This document shows, piece by piece, positions 46,561 through 57,723 of a stretch of 64,000 nucleotides of DNA. The position numbers and the translations under genes were made by a program. The notes beneath the pieces were generated by a model. That model saw only the letters and a program-made list of their open reading frames with translations, ran no database searches and had not been told where the DNA came from. Source of the stretch: Companilactobacillus kedongensis. Lineage in GTDB: Bacteria > Bacillota > Bacilli > Lactobacillales > Lactobacillaceae. Location of the stretch: contig NZ_RHOR01000004.1 of assembly GCF_003946625.1 (NCBI RefSeq), positions 1 to 64,000 on the forward strand. Direction: 5' to 3'. Position 1 is the first letter of the stretch, and each line of letters begins with the position of its first letter.

Positions 46561-47169
46561 TTAAAGAATTTGGTTGTAGTATTCAACGATTAGAGATTCA
46601 TCAACATTTGGTTCTAGTTCGTCACGTTCTGGGTTACGTACTAGAGAACCTGTCAATGTGTTGTCATCGAAGCTAACAAAGCCAGGGCGTCCAACAACAT
46701 TTTCAAGGTTTTCTTTAACGATAGCCAAGTCCTTTGACTTTTCACGAAGGCTGATCTTTTGACCAATCTTAACTTCGTATGATGGAATATCAACACGTTT
46801 GCCATCAACAGTGATGTGACCGTGGTTTACAAGTTGACGAGCTTGTGGACGTGAACTTGCTAAACCTAATCTGTAAACAACGTTGTCAAGTCTTGTTTCA
46901 AGAAGGATCATCAAGTTAACACCGTGGATACCTTCAAGCTTACCAGCGCGTAAGAAAAGATTACGGAATTGACGTTCGTTAACGTCATACATGAAACGTA
47001 ATTTTTGCTTTTCTGTTAATTGTTGGCCGTATTCTGAGATCTTACGACGACTATTTGGTCCATGTTGACCTGGAGCATAGTTACGACGTGCGATTTCTTT
47101 TCCTGATCCTGATAGGGAAATTCCCAATCTACGAGATAATTTCCAACGAGGTCCTGTATATCTAGACAT
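46561..47169 (-). CDS. rpsD: 30S ribosomal protein S4
   Basis: The 202-residue protein opens [25 protein letters not shown] and contains the S4 RNA-binding domain ([42 protein letters not shown]). S4 nucleates assembly of the 16S 5' domain and in Firmicutes represses its own mRNA through the leader. This is the zinc-free form without the N-terminal Cys cluster. GGAGG precedes ATG 47169. The gene is alone, as is usual in Bacilli. Confidence 0.98.
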   Translation of the reverse strand: MSRYTGPRWKLSRRLGISLSGSGKEIARRNYAPGQHGPNSRRKISEYGQQLTEKQKLRFMYDVNERQFRNLFLRAGKLEGIHGVNLMILLETRLDNVVYRLGLASSRPQARQLVNHGHITVDGKRVDIPSYEVKIGQKISLREKSKDLAIVKENLENVVGRPGFVSFDDNTLTGSLVRNPERDELEPNVDESLIVEYYNQIL

Positions 47170-47335
47170 AAATAAATTCCTCCAAAATTGTAATGGAGTA
47201 AAATAATTAACAAGAGTTTAGCATTCGTGCAGTTATTGCTATAACTTTCACCCTGTGCAGCCCGCAGGTTACTGATCAAACTAAAAGCCTTTAACTGTTG
47301 ACGTTCTTGCCACTCTTTGCTGCATATTTTACACG
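47170..47335 (-). promoter_or_regulatory. rpsD leader, probable S4 autoregulatory RNA
   Basis: About 165 nt separate the rpsD promoter from its start codon, far more than needed for translation. The minus-strand leader contains a compact GC-rich segment (AACCTGCGGGCTGCACAGGGT, with AGGTT-type complement potential) followed by GTGAAAGTTATAGC and an AT-rich tail with the RBS. Firmicutes rpsD mRNAs carry an S4-binding leader; the position and length fit, but I cannot verify the pseudoknot by eye. Confidence 0.5.
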
Positions 47336-47341
47336 AAGACT

Positions 47342-47370
47342 AGTGTAACGTGAAAAATAACCAATGTCAA
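47342..47370 (-). promoter_or_regulatory. Sigma-A promoter of rpsD
   Basis: On the minus strand TTGACA (47370-47365) and TACACT (47347-47342) are spaced by exactly 17 nt, about 173 nt ahead of the rpsD start. Confidence 0.75.
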
Positions 47371-47479
47371 AGTAAATCTTTAAAACTTTATTATGAATCC
47401 TTGTCATGGGTAATAGTATCATAAATGTTTGTTATAATTTTGAGTATGAATGTTAAGTAACATCATTAGGGGTGTAAAT

Positions 47480-49168
47480 GTGTCTATAATTATTATTATA
47501 ATTATCTTATTGGTGCTGGTTTTCCTATGGTACATGTGGTTCTTACAAAAGAAGAATGCTGGTGTATTAAACGGTTTTAAGGATAATATAACCGCTTTAA
47601 TGGAAGATCGTTTCAAGGATAAAATCAAAAAAATTGAAGATATGAATTTAACTGGTTCCAGTAGCGAACGGTTTGTCAGCGTAAAAGAGGAATATCAAAA
47701 GCAATTAAATGAGGTCGTTCCTAATATTTCAGCTGACATGCGTAAAGCAGAATACCGGAATACACAGTTTAAGATTTTCGGAGCTAATAAGCTGTTAAAG
47801 ACTATTGGAACTGAGATTTCTGATGTTGAAGCAGAATTTTCAAATCTAGAAACTTCATTAGATAACTTGTCGAATAGTGATGAACAAAATGCTTTGAGAC
47901 GTGATGAGTTACATAAGGGTTATCAGTTATTACGTAAAAAGGTTCTTACACAGTCATTTGATTATGGATCAGCGGCTGATAATCTTGAGGATGAGCTTTC
48001 TGAAGTTGCTACTTTATTAGATGATGAAGAATCTTCTACTAAAAGTGGTGATCATTTGGAAGCCAGTCAGTATTTGGATGATGCCAGAGTCAAGATTGCC
48101 TTGATCACTGATCAACTTAAGGTGATCGAGCCATTACATCATGAGTTAAATGAGGTTTTTCCTGGACAAGTTGAAGAAATCAATGATGTATATCAAAAAT
48201 TATTGAATCAACAGTTTCAATTTGGTGACAATATTGCTGAATTGATCAATGGTGTTCAAGAGAATATGATCAAGTCTGACAATGCTTTAGGTGAATTGAA
48301 CTTTGATGAGACAAGTAGTTTAAATGATACTATCAAGTCTGATATTGAAAATCTTTATGATATTCTTACAGTCGAAGTGGAGTCTAAGCAAAGTGTCCTT
48401 AAACAGCAAAAACCAGTTTTGGACTATATTAACCACTCAAATTATCAACATAATAAGTTGGAACATCGTATGCAAGAACTTGAAGAACACTATGTTCTTA
48501 AAAAGAGTGATAGAACTTCTGTGGAAGATAATAGAAAGTCTTTGACCAGTTTACGCGAAGGTTACGATCAAGATGTGCAAGATATTGCGGATAAAAAGAT
48601 CATCTACTCTAAGGCCGAAGCTACCTTTAAAGAGATAATCGAAAAACTTGATCGTATTGAAGAAGAAGAAAAATCGATCAATGACAGCTTGAACCAGATG
48701 GTTTCGAGTGAAAAAATTGCTGTTAATAGTGTCGATCAATATGCTAAACGATTAGAAATTCAAAAGAAAATTGTTGAACAATTAAGATTAAATGGATTAC
48801 CTGATTATTATTTGGACTACTTCTACATGGTCTACGACGAAATCAATAAATTATATGATGAGTTGAATTCAGAACAGATTAATATGGAAGATATTAGTAA
48901 GCAAGTGATCGTTGCTCAAGAAGATTTAGAGAATTTGGTTCAAAAAACTACTGAATTAAAGCAACAAGTTAGCTTAGCTGAAAAGTTGATCCAATATGCT
49001 AATAGATATGCAGGTAGTGACGGCGAATTAAAGGATCAACTAGAACGTTCGAGAGCTGCTTTTGATAATGATTACGATTACAATAAGTCAGTCGAGATCA
49101 TTAGCGGGGAACTTGAACGAGTTGAACCTGGTTCAGTCGAAAGAATTAGAGAGACAATTAATGCATAA
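47480..49168 (+). CDS. ezrA: Septation ring formation regulator EzrA
   Basis: The 562-residue protein has one N-terminal membrane helix (IIIIIIILLVLVFLWYMWF) and then almost entirely charged coiled-coil helices, with FKDKIKKIEDMNLTGSS and RFVSVKEEYQ as in EzrA. It interacts with FtsZ at the membrane, limits ectopic Z-rings and takes part in division. GTG 47480, five nt after AGGGGTG, is preferred to ATG 47450. A short hairpin separates it from the cysteine desulfurase gene. Confidence 0.93.
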   Translation: MSIIIIIIILLVLVFLWYMWFLQKKNAGVLNGFKDNITALMEDRFKDKIKKIEDMNLTGSSSERFVSVKEEYQKQLNEVVPNISADMRKAEYRNTQFKIFGANKLLKTIGTEISDVEAEFSNLETSLDNLSNSDEQNALRRDELHKGYQLLRKKVLTQSFDYGSAADNLEDELSEVATLLDDEESSTKSGDHLEASQYLDDARVKIALITDQLKVIEPLHHELNEVFPGQVEEINDVYQKLLNQQFQFGDNIAELINGVQENMIKSDNALGELNFDETSSLNDTIKSDIENLYDILTVEVESKQSVLKQQKPVLDYINHSNYQHNKLEHRMQELEEHYVLKKSDRTSVEDNRKSLTSLREGYDQDVQDIADKKIIYSKAEATFKEIIEKLDRIEEEEKSINDSLNQMVSSEKIAVNSVDQYAKRLEIQKKIVEQLRLNGLPDYYLDYFYMVYDEINKLYDELNSEQINMEDISKQVIVAQEDLENLVQKTTELKQQVSLAEKLIQYANRYAGSDGELKDQLERSRAAFDNDYDYNKSVEIISGELERVEPGSVERIRETINA

Positions 49169-49205
49169 TTAATTGTTTTGATGTATCGTATAAGAGATAA
49201 AAATA

Positions 49206-49226
49206 TAGGCCTACGGGCCTTTTTGT
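49206..49226 (+). terminator. Short intrinsic terminator after ezrA
   Basis: AGGCC (49208-49212) pairs with GGCCT (49217-49221), followed by TTTTG. It is short, so some read-through into the desulfurase gene is likely. Confidence 0.6.
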
Positions 49227-49242
49227 TTTGGTGGGAAAAAAT

Positions 49243-50388
49243 ATGATTTATTTTGATAACAGTGCAACAACAAAAATTGAGGAATCAGTGCTTCAAACAT
49301 ATAATGCAGCTAGCTTGAATTACTTTGGTAATCCATCTAGTTTGCATAAATTAGGTTTGAAAGCTTATGAGTTACTAGAAACTTCTCGTAAACAAATAGC
49401 TCAACTAATGGGTTTTAAACCTTATGAGGTGGTTTTCACAAGTGGTGGTACAGAAGGTAACAATTGGATCATCAAGGGAACTGCTTTTAAAAAACGTGAA
49501 TTTGGTAAACATATTATTACAACGTCGATCGAGCATCCTTCAGTAATGAATTCGATGCATCAACTGGAAGAACTTGGATATGATGTTACATATTTACCAG
49601 TTGATAAGACTGGTCATGTTAGTGCCCAAGATTTAAAAGACGCTATTAGAGATGATACGATCCTTGTTTCAACAATGGCTGTAAATAATGAAATTGGTTC
49701 GATTCAACCGATCCATGAAATTGCTCGTGTTTTGGACGATTATCCTAATATCAGTTATCACGTTGACGGTACACAAGCTATTGGTAAAAATATTGATGAT
49801 AAATTTATGGATCCACGTGTAGATTTCTATACTTTCTCAGGACATAAATTCCATGCTCCTCGTGGTATCGGCTTTATCTACATGAAGTCTGGTAAACAAT
49901 TGGAACCACTTATGGCTGGTGGCGGTCAAGAAAAGAATCTTAGAAGTGGTACTGAAAATACACCTGCAATAGCTGCTATGGCTAAGGCCTTACGTCTACT
50001 AAAAGATAATGAAGCCCAAAAAGCAAAAAAGATGTTAAAATTGAAGACTGAATTGATCGAACATATCCAAAGTCTTCCTAACACGCATGTTTTCTCAAAA
50101 CTAACTGATGATTTTGCTCCACACATCATTTGCTTTACGATTGATGGAGTGCGTGGTGAAACGGTCGTTCATACTTTTGAGGATCGCGACATCTATATTT
50201 CTACTACAAGTGCTTGTTCTTCGAAGAAGGGCTTGGAGTCTAGTACCTTAAAAGCTATGAGTACACCTGAAAAGGTTGCTACTAGCGCTGTTCGTGTCAG
50301 CTTGGATGAGAATAATACAGAAGCTGAGATGAAAGAATTTATTACTAATTTGGATCAAATTCATGAGCATTTCCAAATTTTAAACTAA
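49243..50388 (+). CDS. Cysteine desulfurase (partner of ThiI)
   Basis: The 381-residue PLP enzyme of the NifS/IscS class takes sulfur from cysteine. MIYFDNSATTK opens the fold, the PLP lysine is in TFSGHKFHAPRGIGF, and the persulfide Cys in STTSACSSKKG. A gene directly before thiI is the NifZ-type desulfurase that feeds ThiI in Bacilli, so it most likely supplies sulfur for 4-thiouridine rather than Fe-S clusters. ATG 49243 follows GGTGGG. Confidence 0.93.
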   Translation: MIYFDNSATTKIEESVLQTYNAASLNYFGNPSSLHKLGLKAYELLETSRKQIAQLMGFKPYEVVFTSGGTEGNNWIIKGTAFKKREFGKHIITTSIEHPSVMNSMHQLEELGYDVTYLPVDKTGHVSAQDLKDAIRDDTILVSTMAVNNEIGSIQPIHEIARVLDDYPNISYHVDGTQAIGKNIDDKFMDPRVDFYTFSGHKFHAPRGIGFIYMKSGKQLEPLMAGGGQEKNLRSGTENTPAIAAMAKALRLLKDNEAQKAKKMLKLKTELIEHIQSLPNTHVFSKLTDDFAPHIICFTIDGVRGETVVHTFEDRDIYISTTSACSSKKGLESSTLKAMSTPEKVATSAVRVSLDENNTEAEMKEFITNLDQIHEHFQILN

Positions 50389-50411
50389 GTATCAAAAACT
50401 AGGAGAATTTA

Positions 50412-51629
50412 ATGGAATATACTGAAATTATGGTTCGTTACGGCGAACTTTCGACAAAGGGTAAGAACCGCAAAAGTTTTATTGACCGTTTACACGGTAA
50501 TGTTGCCCGAGTTTTAAAAGATTACCCTGATTTAAGAATGAGACCACATCGCGACCGTTTGCATATTGAATTGAACGGTGTTGATGCTAAACCAGTTATG
50601 GAAAAGTTAAAGAATGTTTTTGGTATTCAAACTTTTTCATTGAGTGTTGAAGTTTCAAAAGATTTTGAAGATGTTAAGAAAAAAGCTATCGAAATGATGC
50701 ATGAAGCATACAAACCAGGCATGAGTTTTAAGGTTGGTACTAAGCGTTCAGATCATACTTACTACTTGGATACTAACCAAATTAACCTTCAACTTGGGGA
50801 TGCTATTTGTGATGAATTTCCTGGTATTGATGTTGAAATGAAACGTCCGGATATTAAGATCTCGGTTGAAGTTCGACAAGATGGTATTTACTTGTCATAC
50901 TTAACTATCAAAGGTGCTGGTGGTTTGCCAGTTGGAACTGCTGGAAAAGCTATGTTGATGCTTTCGGGTGGGATTGATTCACCTGTTGCTGGATATTTTG
51001 CTCTAAAACGTGGTGTTGATATTGAAATGGTTCACTTTTTCAGTCCACCATATACATCAGAACAAGCTTTGAATAAAGCTAAGGAATTGACTAGCAAGTT
51101 GACAGCCTTTGGTGGCAATATCAAATTCATCGAAGTACCATTTGCTGAAATTCAAGAGACGATCAAGGCTTCTGTACCTGAAGGATATTTAATGACGATT
51201 CAACGTCGTTTCATGCTTAGATTAACTGATTTATTGCGTGAAAAAGAAAATGCTCTAGCTATTTTTAATGGTGAAGCAGTTGGACAAGTTGCCTCACAAA
51301 CTTTGGAAAGTATGTTGGCAATTAATGATGTGACGACGACACCAATTTTACGTCCAGTGGCTACAATGGATAAGACCGAGATTATTCGTATCGCTGAAAA
51401 AATCGATACGTTCAATCTTTCAATTCAACCATTCGAAGACTGCTGTACAGTTTTTGCTCCACCAAGTCCTAAAACAAGACCTAATGTTGAAAAAACACGT
51501 AAGTTTGAAAGTGGCTTAGATATTGATGGTCTAATTGAGAGATCACTTGCCGGAGTTAAAATTACGACTATCGAGCATGGTGATCATTTTATGGAAAGTA
51601 ATCAAGAAAATATCAACAGCTTGCTTTAA
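50412..51629 (+). CDS. thiI: tRNA 4-thiouridine synthase ThiI
   Basis: The 405-residue protein has an N-terminal ferredoxin-like/THUMP region (to about residue 165) and the PP-loop ATPase [20 protein letters not shown]. Conserved [15 protein letters not shown] near the C-terminus closes the synthase domain. The rhodanese domain of E. coli ThiI is absent, as in other Bacilli, so sulfur comes directly from the upstream desulfurase. It makes s4U8 in tRNA. It starts 23 nt after the desulfurase stop. Confidence 0.96.
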   Translation: MEYTEIMVRYGELSTKGKNRKSFIDRLHGNVARVLKDYPDLRMRPHRDRLHIELNGVDAKPVMEKLKNVFGIQTFSLSVEVSKDFEDVKKKAIEMMHEAYKPGMSFKVGTKRSDHTYYLDTNQINLQLGDAICDEFPGIDVEMKRPDIKISVEVRQDGIYLSYLTIKGAGGLPVGTAGKAMLMLSGGIDSPVAGYFALKRGVDIEMVHFFSPPYTSEQALNKAKELTSKLTAFGGNIKFIEVPFAEIQETIKASVPEGYLMTIQRRFMLRLTDLLREKENALAIFNGEAVGQVASQTLESMLAINDVTTTPILRPVATMDKTEIIRIAEKIDTFNLSIQPFEDCCTVFAPPSPKTRPNVEKTRKFESGLDIDGLIERSLAGVKITTIEHGDHFMESNQENINSLL

Positions 51630-51671
51630 AGCAATTGACGTTTTTTAAATAATGTTTTATCATCATAATCA

Positions 51672-51876
51672 ACAGCTTTGATCAGGAGTATTAGTAAATA
51701 AGATTTTAGAGAGAGTACGTTAGCTGAAAAGTACTTATTCAAGTTTATTAGTTGTTACCTGTGAGCTATCAAAAAAATGATCGGGCCACCGTTATCTGTT
51801 GAGAGAAGAGTCTATGACTCTTAATTTAGGTGGTACCGCGAGCATTCGTCCTATTCAGGACGGGTGCTTTTTTTAT
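51672..51876 (+). promoter_or_regulatory. T-box riboswitch of valS
   Basis: The leader has the T-box core AGGTGGTACCGCG (51829-51841) in the antiterminator bulge, then the terminator AGCATTCGTCC/GGACGGGTGCT with seven T. The upstream portion forms the long stem I (GATCAGGAGTATTAGTAAATAAG onward). Uncharged tRNA would pair with the core and stop termination. Control by tRNA-Val follows from the gene served; I could not place the specifier codon with certainty, though a GTT in GTTGTTACC is a candidate. Confidence 0.93.
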
Positions 51877-51893
51877 TTTATGGAGGAATTTTT

Positions 51894-54542
51894 ATGAGAG
51901 AAATCGACATGGATACTAAATATAACCCCAAAGAAGTCGAAGAGGGCCGTTATCAAACATGGCTTGATGAAGGTGACTTCAAACCTTCTGGCGATAAGAA
52001 GGCTAAGCCTTATTCAATCGTTATCCCACCACCAAATGTTACTGGTAAATTACATTTAGGACATGCTTGGGATACAACAATTCAAGATACTTTGATTCGT
52101 TACAAACGTATGCAAGGCTATGATACTTTGTATCTTCCAGGTATGGATCATGCCGGAATTGCCACTCAGGCTAAGGTTGAAGCTAAATTACGTGAACAAG
52201 GTATTTCTAGATATGACCTTGGACGTGAGAAGTTTGTTGATGAAGTTTGGAAATGGAAAGATGAGTTTGCTTCAATCATTAAGTCACAATGGGGTAAGTT
52301 AGGTCTATCACTCGATTATGACCGTGAACGATTCACTCTTGATGAAGGTTTATCAAAGGCTGTACGTAAGGTTTTCGTTAAGTTATATAACGAAGGTTTG
52401 ATCTATCGTGGTGAATATATCATTAACTGGGATCCACAACTACAAACAGCTTTGTCAGATATTGAAGTTATCCACAAAGATGATCAAGGCGCTTTCTATC
52501 ATGTTAAGTATCCATATGCTGATGGTTCCGGATATATTGAAATTGCTACAACGCGTCCAGAAACAATGTTTGGTGATGTTGCTATTGCCGTCAATCCAAG
52601 TGACGAACGTTACACTGATATCGTTGGTAAAGAAGTTATCGTGCCATTAGTTGACCGTAAAGCACCAATTATTACTGACCATTATGTTGATAAGGAATTT
52701 GGTACTGGTATGGTTAAGATCACACCAGCCCATGACCCTAATGACTTTGCTGTCGGTAATCGTCATGACCTTGAGAGAATCAATACTATGAATGCTGACG
52801 GAACAATGAACGAAAATGCTGGTAAATATAAAGGTATGGACCGTTTTGAGGCTCGTAAAGCTATCGTTAAGGATCTACAAGATCAAGGTTATATGTTAAA
52901 TGTTGAACCAATTGTGCACAGTGTTGGACATTCAGAACGTTCTGGTGTGCAAGTAGAACCACGTTTATCAACGCAATGGTTTGTTAAGATGAAGCCATTA
53001 GCAGAGATGGCCTTGAAGAATCAAAAGACTGATTCTAAGGTAAACTTTGTTCCTGATCGTTTTGAAGATACCTTTACACAATGGATGGATAACGTTCATG
53101 ATTGGGTAATTTCTAGACAATTATGGTGGGGACATCAAATTCCCGCTTGGTATAATAACGAAACGGGTAAAATGTACGTTGGTGAAGAAGCACCTAAAGA
53201 TATTGAAAACTGGACTCAAGAAAGTGATGTTCTTGATACATGGTTCTCAAGTGCTCTATGGCCATTTTCAACTATGGGTTGGCCAGATACAGATAGTGAT
53301 GACTACAAACGTTACTTCCCAACCGATACTTTGGTTACAGGCTACGATATCATCTTCTTCTGGGTCTCAAGAATGATCTTCACTAGTTTGAAATTTACTG
53401 AGAAACGTCCATTTGAACACGTTGTTATTCATGGTTTGATCCGTGATGAACAAGGACGCAAGATGAGTAAGTCACTTGGTAATGGTATCGATCCAATGGA
53501 TGTTATTGAAAAATATGGAGCTGATGCTTTGCGTTGGTTCTTGATGAATGGCTCAACACCTGGACAAGATACACGATTCAGTTATGATAAGATGGATTCA
53601 GCTTGGAACTTTATCAATAAGATTTGGAATGCCAGTCGTTTTGTTATTATGAATCTTGATGAAAACACACCAGCAATGGACGATCTATCTAAGGTAACTA
53701 ACTATGACCTTTCAGATAAGTGGATCTTGGCTAAGTTGAATCAAACAGTTAATGAAGTTAACCGTTTGATGGATAAATTTGAATTTGGTGAAGTTGGACG
53801 TAATCTATATAACTTTATTTGGAATGATTTCTGTGACTGGTATATTGAAATGAGTAAGGCAACATTAACTGGCGAAGATGGGGATGCCAAGGATCAAAAG
53901 AGAATGCTCTTAACTTATGTTTTGGACAAGATCTTGAAGTTAATGCACCCAATCATGCCATTTGTTACTGAAAAGATTTGGCTATCAATGCCACATAACG
54001 GTAAGTCAATCTCATTGTCATCTTATCCAGAAAATCATGATGAGTTTAAGAATGAGAAAGCAATGGACGACATGGATATCTTGATCGACTTGATCAAATC
54101 AGTTAGAAAGATCCGTCTTGAAGCTAATGCACCACTTTCAAAGGCAATTGATATTTTGATCAAACCTCAAGATGAAGCCGTTAAAGAAGTTATTCTAAAT
54201 AACAAAGACTATGTTGATCGTTTTGCACATCCTAAGGAACTACAAATCGACACAAATCTAAAAGCTCCAGCTTTGGCCATGACTGCTGTTACAAATGGAA
54301 CTGAAGTTTATATTCCGCTAGCAGAATTGATCGACCTTGATGAAGAGATCGCCCGTCAAGAAGAAGAAATGACTAAGATGGACAAAGAAATCACTCGTTT
54401 GAATAAGAAACTTTCAAATGATAATTTTGTTAAGAAAGCACCTGAAAAGGTTGTTGATGAACAAAAAGATAAACTAGCTGACTATCAATCACGTCAAGCT
54501 AAGATCAGTCAAAGAATTGATCAACTAAAAGCTAATAAATAG
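51894..54542 (+). CDS. valS: Valine--tRNA ligase
   Basis: The 882-residue class I synthetase has the HIGH-type motif in [14 protein letters not shown], the editing domain with [15 protein letters not shown], the KMSKS motif ([13 protein letters not shown]) and a C-terminal coiled coil ([21 protein letters not shown]). All are complete. ATG 51894 with TGGAGGAA upstream is chosen over the ORF start at 51864, which lies in the leader terminator. Expression is under T-box control and folC follows after a terminator. Confidence 0.97.
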   Translation: MREIDMDTKYNPKEVEEGRYQTWLDEGDFKPSGDKKAKPYSIVIPPPNVTGKLHLGHAWDTTIQDTLIRYKRMQGYDTLYLPGMDHAGIATQAKVEAKLREQGISRYDLGREKFVDEVWKWKDEFASIIKSQWGKLGLSLDYDRERFTLDEGLSKAVRKVFVKLYNEGLIYRGEYIINWDPQLQTALSDIEVIHKDDQGAFYHVKYPYADGSGYIEIATTRPETMFGDVAIAVNPSDERYTDIVGKEVIVPLVDRKAPIITDHYVDKEFGTGMVKITPAHDPNDFAVGNRHDLERINTMNADGTMNENAGKYKGMDRFEARKAIVKDLQDQGYMLNVEPIVHSVGHSERSGVQVEPRLSTQWFVKMKPLAEMALKNQKTDSKVNFVPDRFEDTFTQWMDNVHDWVISRQLWWGHQIPAWYNNETGKMYVGEEAPKDIENWTQESDVLDTWFSSALWPFSTMGWPDTDSDDYKRYFPTDTLVTGYDIIFFWVSRMIFTSLKFTEKRPFEHVVIHGLIRDEQGRKMSKSLGNGIDPMDVIEKYGADALRWFLMNGSTPGQDTRFSYDKMDSAWNFINKIWNASRFVIMNLDENTPAMDDLSKVTNYDLSDKWILAKLNQTVNEVNRLMDKFEFGEVGRNLYNFIWNDFCDWYIEMSKATLTGEDGDAKDQKRMLLTYVLDKILKLMHPIMPFVTEKIWLSMPHNGKSISLSSYPENHDEFKNEKAMDDMDILIDLIKSVRKIRLEANAPLSKAIDILIKPQDEAVKEVILNNKDYVDRFAHPKELQIDTNLKAPALAMTAVTNGTEVYIPLAELIDLDEEIARQEEEMTKMDKEITRLNKKLSNDNFVKKAPEKVVDEQKDKLADYQSRQAKISQRIDQLKANK

Positions 54543-54607
54543 TCTTATAATGGGGAATGTGACAAATTAACGAATCGTTAGTTTGCAGTCAATCTCTATT
54601 TGACTAC

Positions 54608-54650
54608 AAAAAAAGTCGTTGTTTGCCTTAAGCAAATGACGACTTTTTCA
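54608..54650 (+). terminator. Intrinsic terminator of valS
   Basis: AAGTCGTTGTTTGC (54613-54626) pairs with GCAAATGACGACTT (54632-54645), with one mismatch, followed by TTTC. It lies 66 nt after the stop. The gap before it contains TGTGACAAA, a short motif also seen in the hairpin at 25283-25394. Confidence 0.8.
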
Positions 54651-54672
54651 TTATATTAGGGGGATTTATCTC

Positions 54673-55935
54673 GTGTTAAATTATCAAGAAACGATTGATT
54701 ATATCCATACTTTTTCTAAATTTCATCGAACGGATAGCCTTAAAAATATCAAACAAGCGCTAAAACAGCTAGGTGATCCTCAAAATAGTTATTCAACTAT
54801 TCATGTGACAGGGACTAACGGCAAGGGAAGTACTTGTAATTATTTGGCAAATCTTTTAGAAGCAACTGGGAAACGTGTGGGGATGTTTACTTCTCCCTTT
54901 ATCACTAAATTTAATGAACGAATTCAGATCAATCATCAAATGATCAGTGATGATGAATTGGTTGAGTTGGTGGGTCGTGTTCGGAAAGTTACCGATGCGA
55001 TTGATTTAACCGAATTTGAATTTGTTACTATTTTGGGATTCGCCTACTTTCAAAAAAAGGTTGATGTTGCTATTATTGAGGTTGGCATTGGGGCTGAACA
55101 TGATAAAACTAATGTGATCATACCTGACCTTTCAATCATAACTTCGATCGATTTGGACCATGAACAGATTATTGGTCCAACAATTCAAGATATCGCCAAA
55201 GAAAAATCAGGGATTATAAAAAAGAACAAACCGATCGTAACTGGGTATTTGCAACCAGAGATTCGCAATATTATAGTAGAAAAGGCAAAATCACAGGATA
55301 GCTTTTTGTCTGAGTTTGACCATAATTTTAAAATCAATGGATTTTTGGTTGATGGTAGTGTCAGCCGCTTTGATTACTTGGATGACAGAACGACCATAAA
55401 GAAAATTGAATGTCATGGATTTGAGAAAACAACTGCAATGAATATTGCCATTGCTATTCGGGCCTTTATAATTTATCAGACGATCCATCACGAAAAAATT
55501 GATCTTCAATTGATCAAAAGTAGTCCTGAAACACATTTGATCCTAGGAAGAATGCAAATTGTTCAAAATGATCCGTTGATGATCCTTGATGGATCGCATA
55601 ATTTTTCAGCAATTCACAATTTAATCAATTCTTTAATATCAAATTGGCCAAATAAAGATATAATTATAGTGTATGCTGGAATGCGTGACAAAGATCGAAA
55701 AGATATTTTAGATTATTTATCAAAAAATGTACAACAAGTTTATGTAACTACTTTGGAAATGACTCGTTCAGCAGATGTAACTGATTATGATTTTTCAGCA
55801 TATGATAATGTAACTTTTGTTCGAGACTATCAAAGTAAGTTAAAAGAATTAAAAAATGGTTTGACTAATCGGCAAATCTTACTAGTCACCGGATCATTTT
55901 ACTTAGTTTCTGATTTAGAGAAATTATTCTCGTAA
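54673..55935 (+). CDS. folC: Folylpolyglutamate/dihydrofolate synthase
   Basis: The 420-residue Mur-ligase-type enzyme has the loop HVTGTNGKGST (about residues 44-54), MFTSPFITKFNERIQIN, and EVGIGAEHDKTNVI with the catalytic region SIDLDHEQIIGPTIQDIAKEKSGI. It adds glutamates to folates. The start is GTG 54673 after GGGGGAT. valS-folC is a conserved order in Lactobacillales. The C-terminal domain is complete. Confidence 0.94.
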   Translation: MLNYQETIDYIHTFSKFHRTDSLKNIKQALKQLGDPQNSYSTIHVTGTNGKGSTCNYLANLLEATGKRVGMFTSPFITKFNERIQINHQMISDDELVELVGRVRKVTDAIDLTEFEFVTILGFAYFQKKVDVAIIEVGIGAEHDKTNVIIPDLSIITSIDLDHEQIIGPTIQDIAKEKSGIIKKNKPIVTGYLQPEIRNIIVEKAKSQDSFLSEFDHNFKINGFLVDGSVSRFDYLDDRTTIKKIECHGFEKTTAMNIAIAIRAFIIYQTIHHEKIDLQLIKSSPETHLILGRMQIVQNDPLMILDGSHNFSAIHNLINSLISNWPNKDIIIVYAGMRDKDRKDILDYLSKNVQQVYVTTLEMTRSADVTDYDFSAYDNVTFVRDYQSKLKELKNGLTNRQILLVTGSFYLVSDLEKLFS

Positions 55936-55946
55936 TTTAGGTTACA

Positions 55947-56582
55947 ATGATAAAATTAAGAGAAAAAATTTCAAGTCACGGAATCAAATCTTTAAAAACC
56001 GAAGAACTAATTGCTGTGATCTTAGGCAATGGTATTAAAGGACAAAACGTTCTTGAATTAGCTAGAGGAATTTTGTCGCAGTCAGAAGACCTTCAATTAA
56101 ATTTAAACCAGTTGATGAAAAATAAAGGAGTTGGCATTGCCCAAGCCTGCAAGGTATTAGCTGCTTTAGAATTAGGCGATCGTAAATTGAAAGCTGATAA
56201 GTTACCCGATCGGATAATGGAATTATCGATATTAGGGAAACACTTAATAAAAAAAATAGGAAGCTCACCACAAGAAAAATTAATCGCAGTATATCTAGAT
56301 AATAGTAATCATATTATTATGGAAAGAATCGTGTTTATTGGTACGATTGATTCGGCAACTGTCCATCCGAGAGATATTATGCGAGATGCATTAAGTATCT
56401 CGGCTCGGCGGGTAGTGATCGCACATAATCACCCAAGTGGTAATTTAAAGCCATCGAAAAATGATCAGGATTTTTCCTTAAGATTGCAAGAATGTTGCCA
56501 ATTAATTGGTATTGGTCTAGTTGATCATTTGATTATAACTAGAAATTCATATCTCAGTATGAAGTCGTCTAATTTAATTTAG
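55947..56582 (+). CDS. radC: RadC family JAB-domain protein
   Basis: The 211-residue protein has an N-terminal helix-hairpin-helix region (GIKSLKTEELIAVILGNGIKGQNV) and a JAMM-type metalloprotease fold domain with the motif AHNHPSGNLKPSKNDQDF. Despite its name, a role in DNA repair is doubtful. It starts 11 nt after the folC stop and completes the valS-folC-radC order before mreB. Confidence 0.93.
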   Translation: MIKLREKISSHGIKSLKTEELIAVILGNGIKGQNVLELARGILSQSEDLQLNLNQLMKNKGVGIAQACKVLAALELGDRKLKADKLPDRIMELSILGKHLIKKIGSSPQEKLIAVYLDNSNHIIMERIVFIGTIDSATVHPRDIMRDALSISARRVVIAHNHPSGNLKPSKNDQDFSLRLQECCQLIGIGLVDHLIITRNSYLSMKSSNLI

Positions 56583-56676
56583 TTTAAGTTACTGTGCTAC
56601 TTTAAATTGGCCTTTTGTATGATATAATTTTGTTTAGCGTAAAATGTGGTGTGTACTTTAAAGGAGAGAATATAAA

Positions 56677-57678
56677 TTGTTTGGTATTGGATCAAAGAAA
56701 CTTGGTATAGACTTAGGTACTGCTAATACACTTGTCTATGTAGAAGGTAAGGGAATTGCCCTTAATGAACCATCAGTTGTAGCAAAGAATAACAACACTG
56801 GAGAAATCGTTGCCGTTGGTTCCGATGCCCGTGAAATGATTGGTCGTACACCCGGAAGTATTTCAGCTATTCGTCCTATGCGTGACGGAGTTATTGCTGA
56901 TTATGATACAACTGCAGCTATGATGAAATATTTCATTGAAAAAACAGCTGGCAACTCAAAACCATCAGTTATGGTTTGTGTTCCAAGTGGAGTTACTGAA
57001 GTGGAAAAACGTGCTGTTATTGAAGCAACACAACATGCTGGAGCTCGTGAAGCATACGTGATCGAAGAACCATTTGCAGCAGCTATCGGTGCTGGTCTTC
57101 CTGTTATGGATCCTACTGGTAACATGGTTGTTGATATTGGTGGTGGTACTACTGATGTTGCTACTATTTCCTTAGGCGGAATTGTTTCATCACGTTCAAT
57201 TAGAGTGGCCGGAGATAAATTTGATGAGTCTATTTCGTCATTTATCAAAACCAACTTTAACTTACAAATTGGTGAGAGAACTGCTGAAGACGTTAAGATT
57301 CAAATTGGTTCTGCTTCAATCGAGAAGGCCAAAGAAATTGAATCGATGCAAATTCGCGGTAGAGATTTAGTTACAGGTCTTCCAAAGACAATTCAATTAA
57401 CTGGTGAAGACATAGCTACAGCTATCCATGAAGATGTTCAAGAAATCATTGAAACTATCAAAGAAACACTTGAAGAAACTTCTCCTGAAATTGCTGCGGA
57501 TGTAATTGATCATGGTATCGTACTTACTGGTGGTGGTGCTTTATTACATCATTTACCAGAGGTTATTTCTGAAGCAACTGGAGTACCCGTATTCATTGCT
57601 CAAGACCCACTAGATTGTGTAGCCATCGGTACTGGAGAGTCTCTTAAAAATATCGATGTAATGCGTCGACAAAAATAA
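56677..57678 (+). CDS. mreB: Rod shape-determining protein MreB
   Basis: The 333-residue bacterial actin has [46 protein letters not shown] and [17 protein letters not shown]. It polymerises at the membrane and organises wall synthesis. The start is TTG 56677 with AAGGAGAG upstream. It is followed by mreC and mreD. Its 39466 paralogue is more divergent, supporting this copy as MreB and that as Mbl. Confidence 0.96.
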   Translation: MFGIGSKKLGIDLGTANTLVYVEGKGIALNEPSVVAKNNNTGEIVAVGSDAREMIGRTPGSISAIRPMRDGVIADYDTTAAMMKYFIEKTAGNSKPSVMVCVPSGVTEVEKRAVIEATQHAGAREAYVIEEPFAAAIGAGLPVMDPTGNMVVDIGGGTTDVATISLGGIVSSRSIRVAGDKFDESISSFIKTNFNLQIGERTAEDVKIQIGSASIEKAKEIESMQIRGRDLVTGLPKTIQLTGEDIATAIHEDVQEIIETIKETLEETSPEIAADVIDHGIVLTGGGALLHHLPEVISEATGVPVFIAQDPLDCVAIGTGESLKNIDVMRRQK

Positions 57679-57702
57679 GCGGGTTAATCCCGTTTTTTTT
57701 AT
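57678..57702 (+). terminator. Weak hairpin between mreB and mreC
   Basis: CGGG and CCCG pair around TTAAT, followed by eight T. The stem is short, so it probably lowers rather than abolishes transcription into mreC. Confidence 0.45.
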
Positions 57703-57723
57703 TTGTTCAAGTAGGAGGAAGCA

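Noticed and set aside
56901-57254. 117-codon minus-strand frame inside mreB
   Set aside because: It is a shadow frame opposite the conserved phosphate-binding motifs of MreB.
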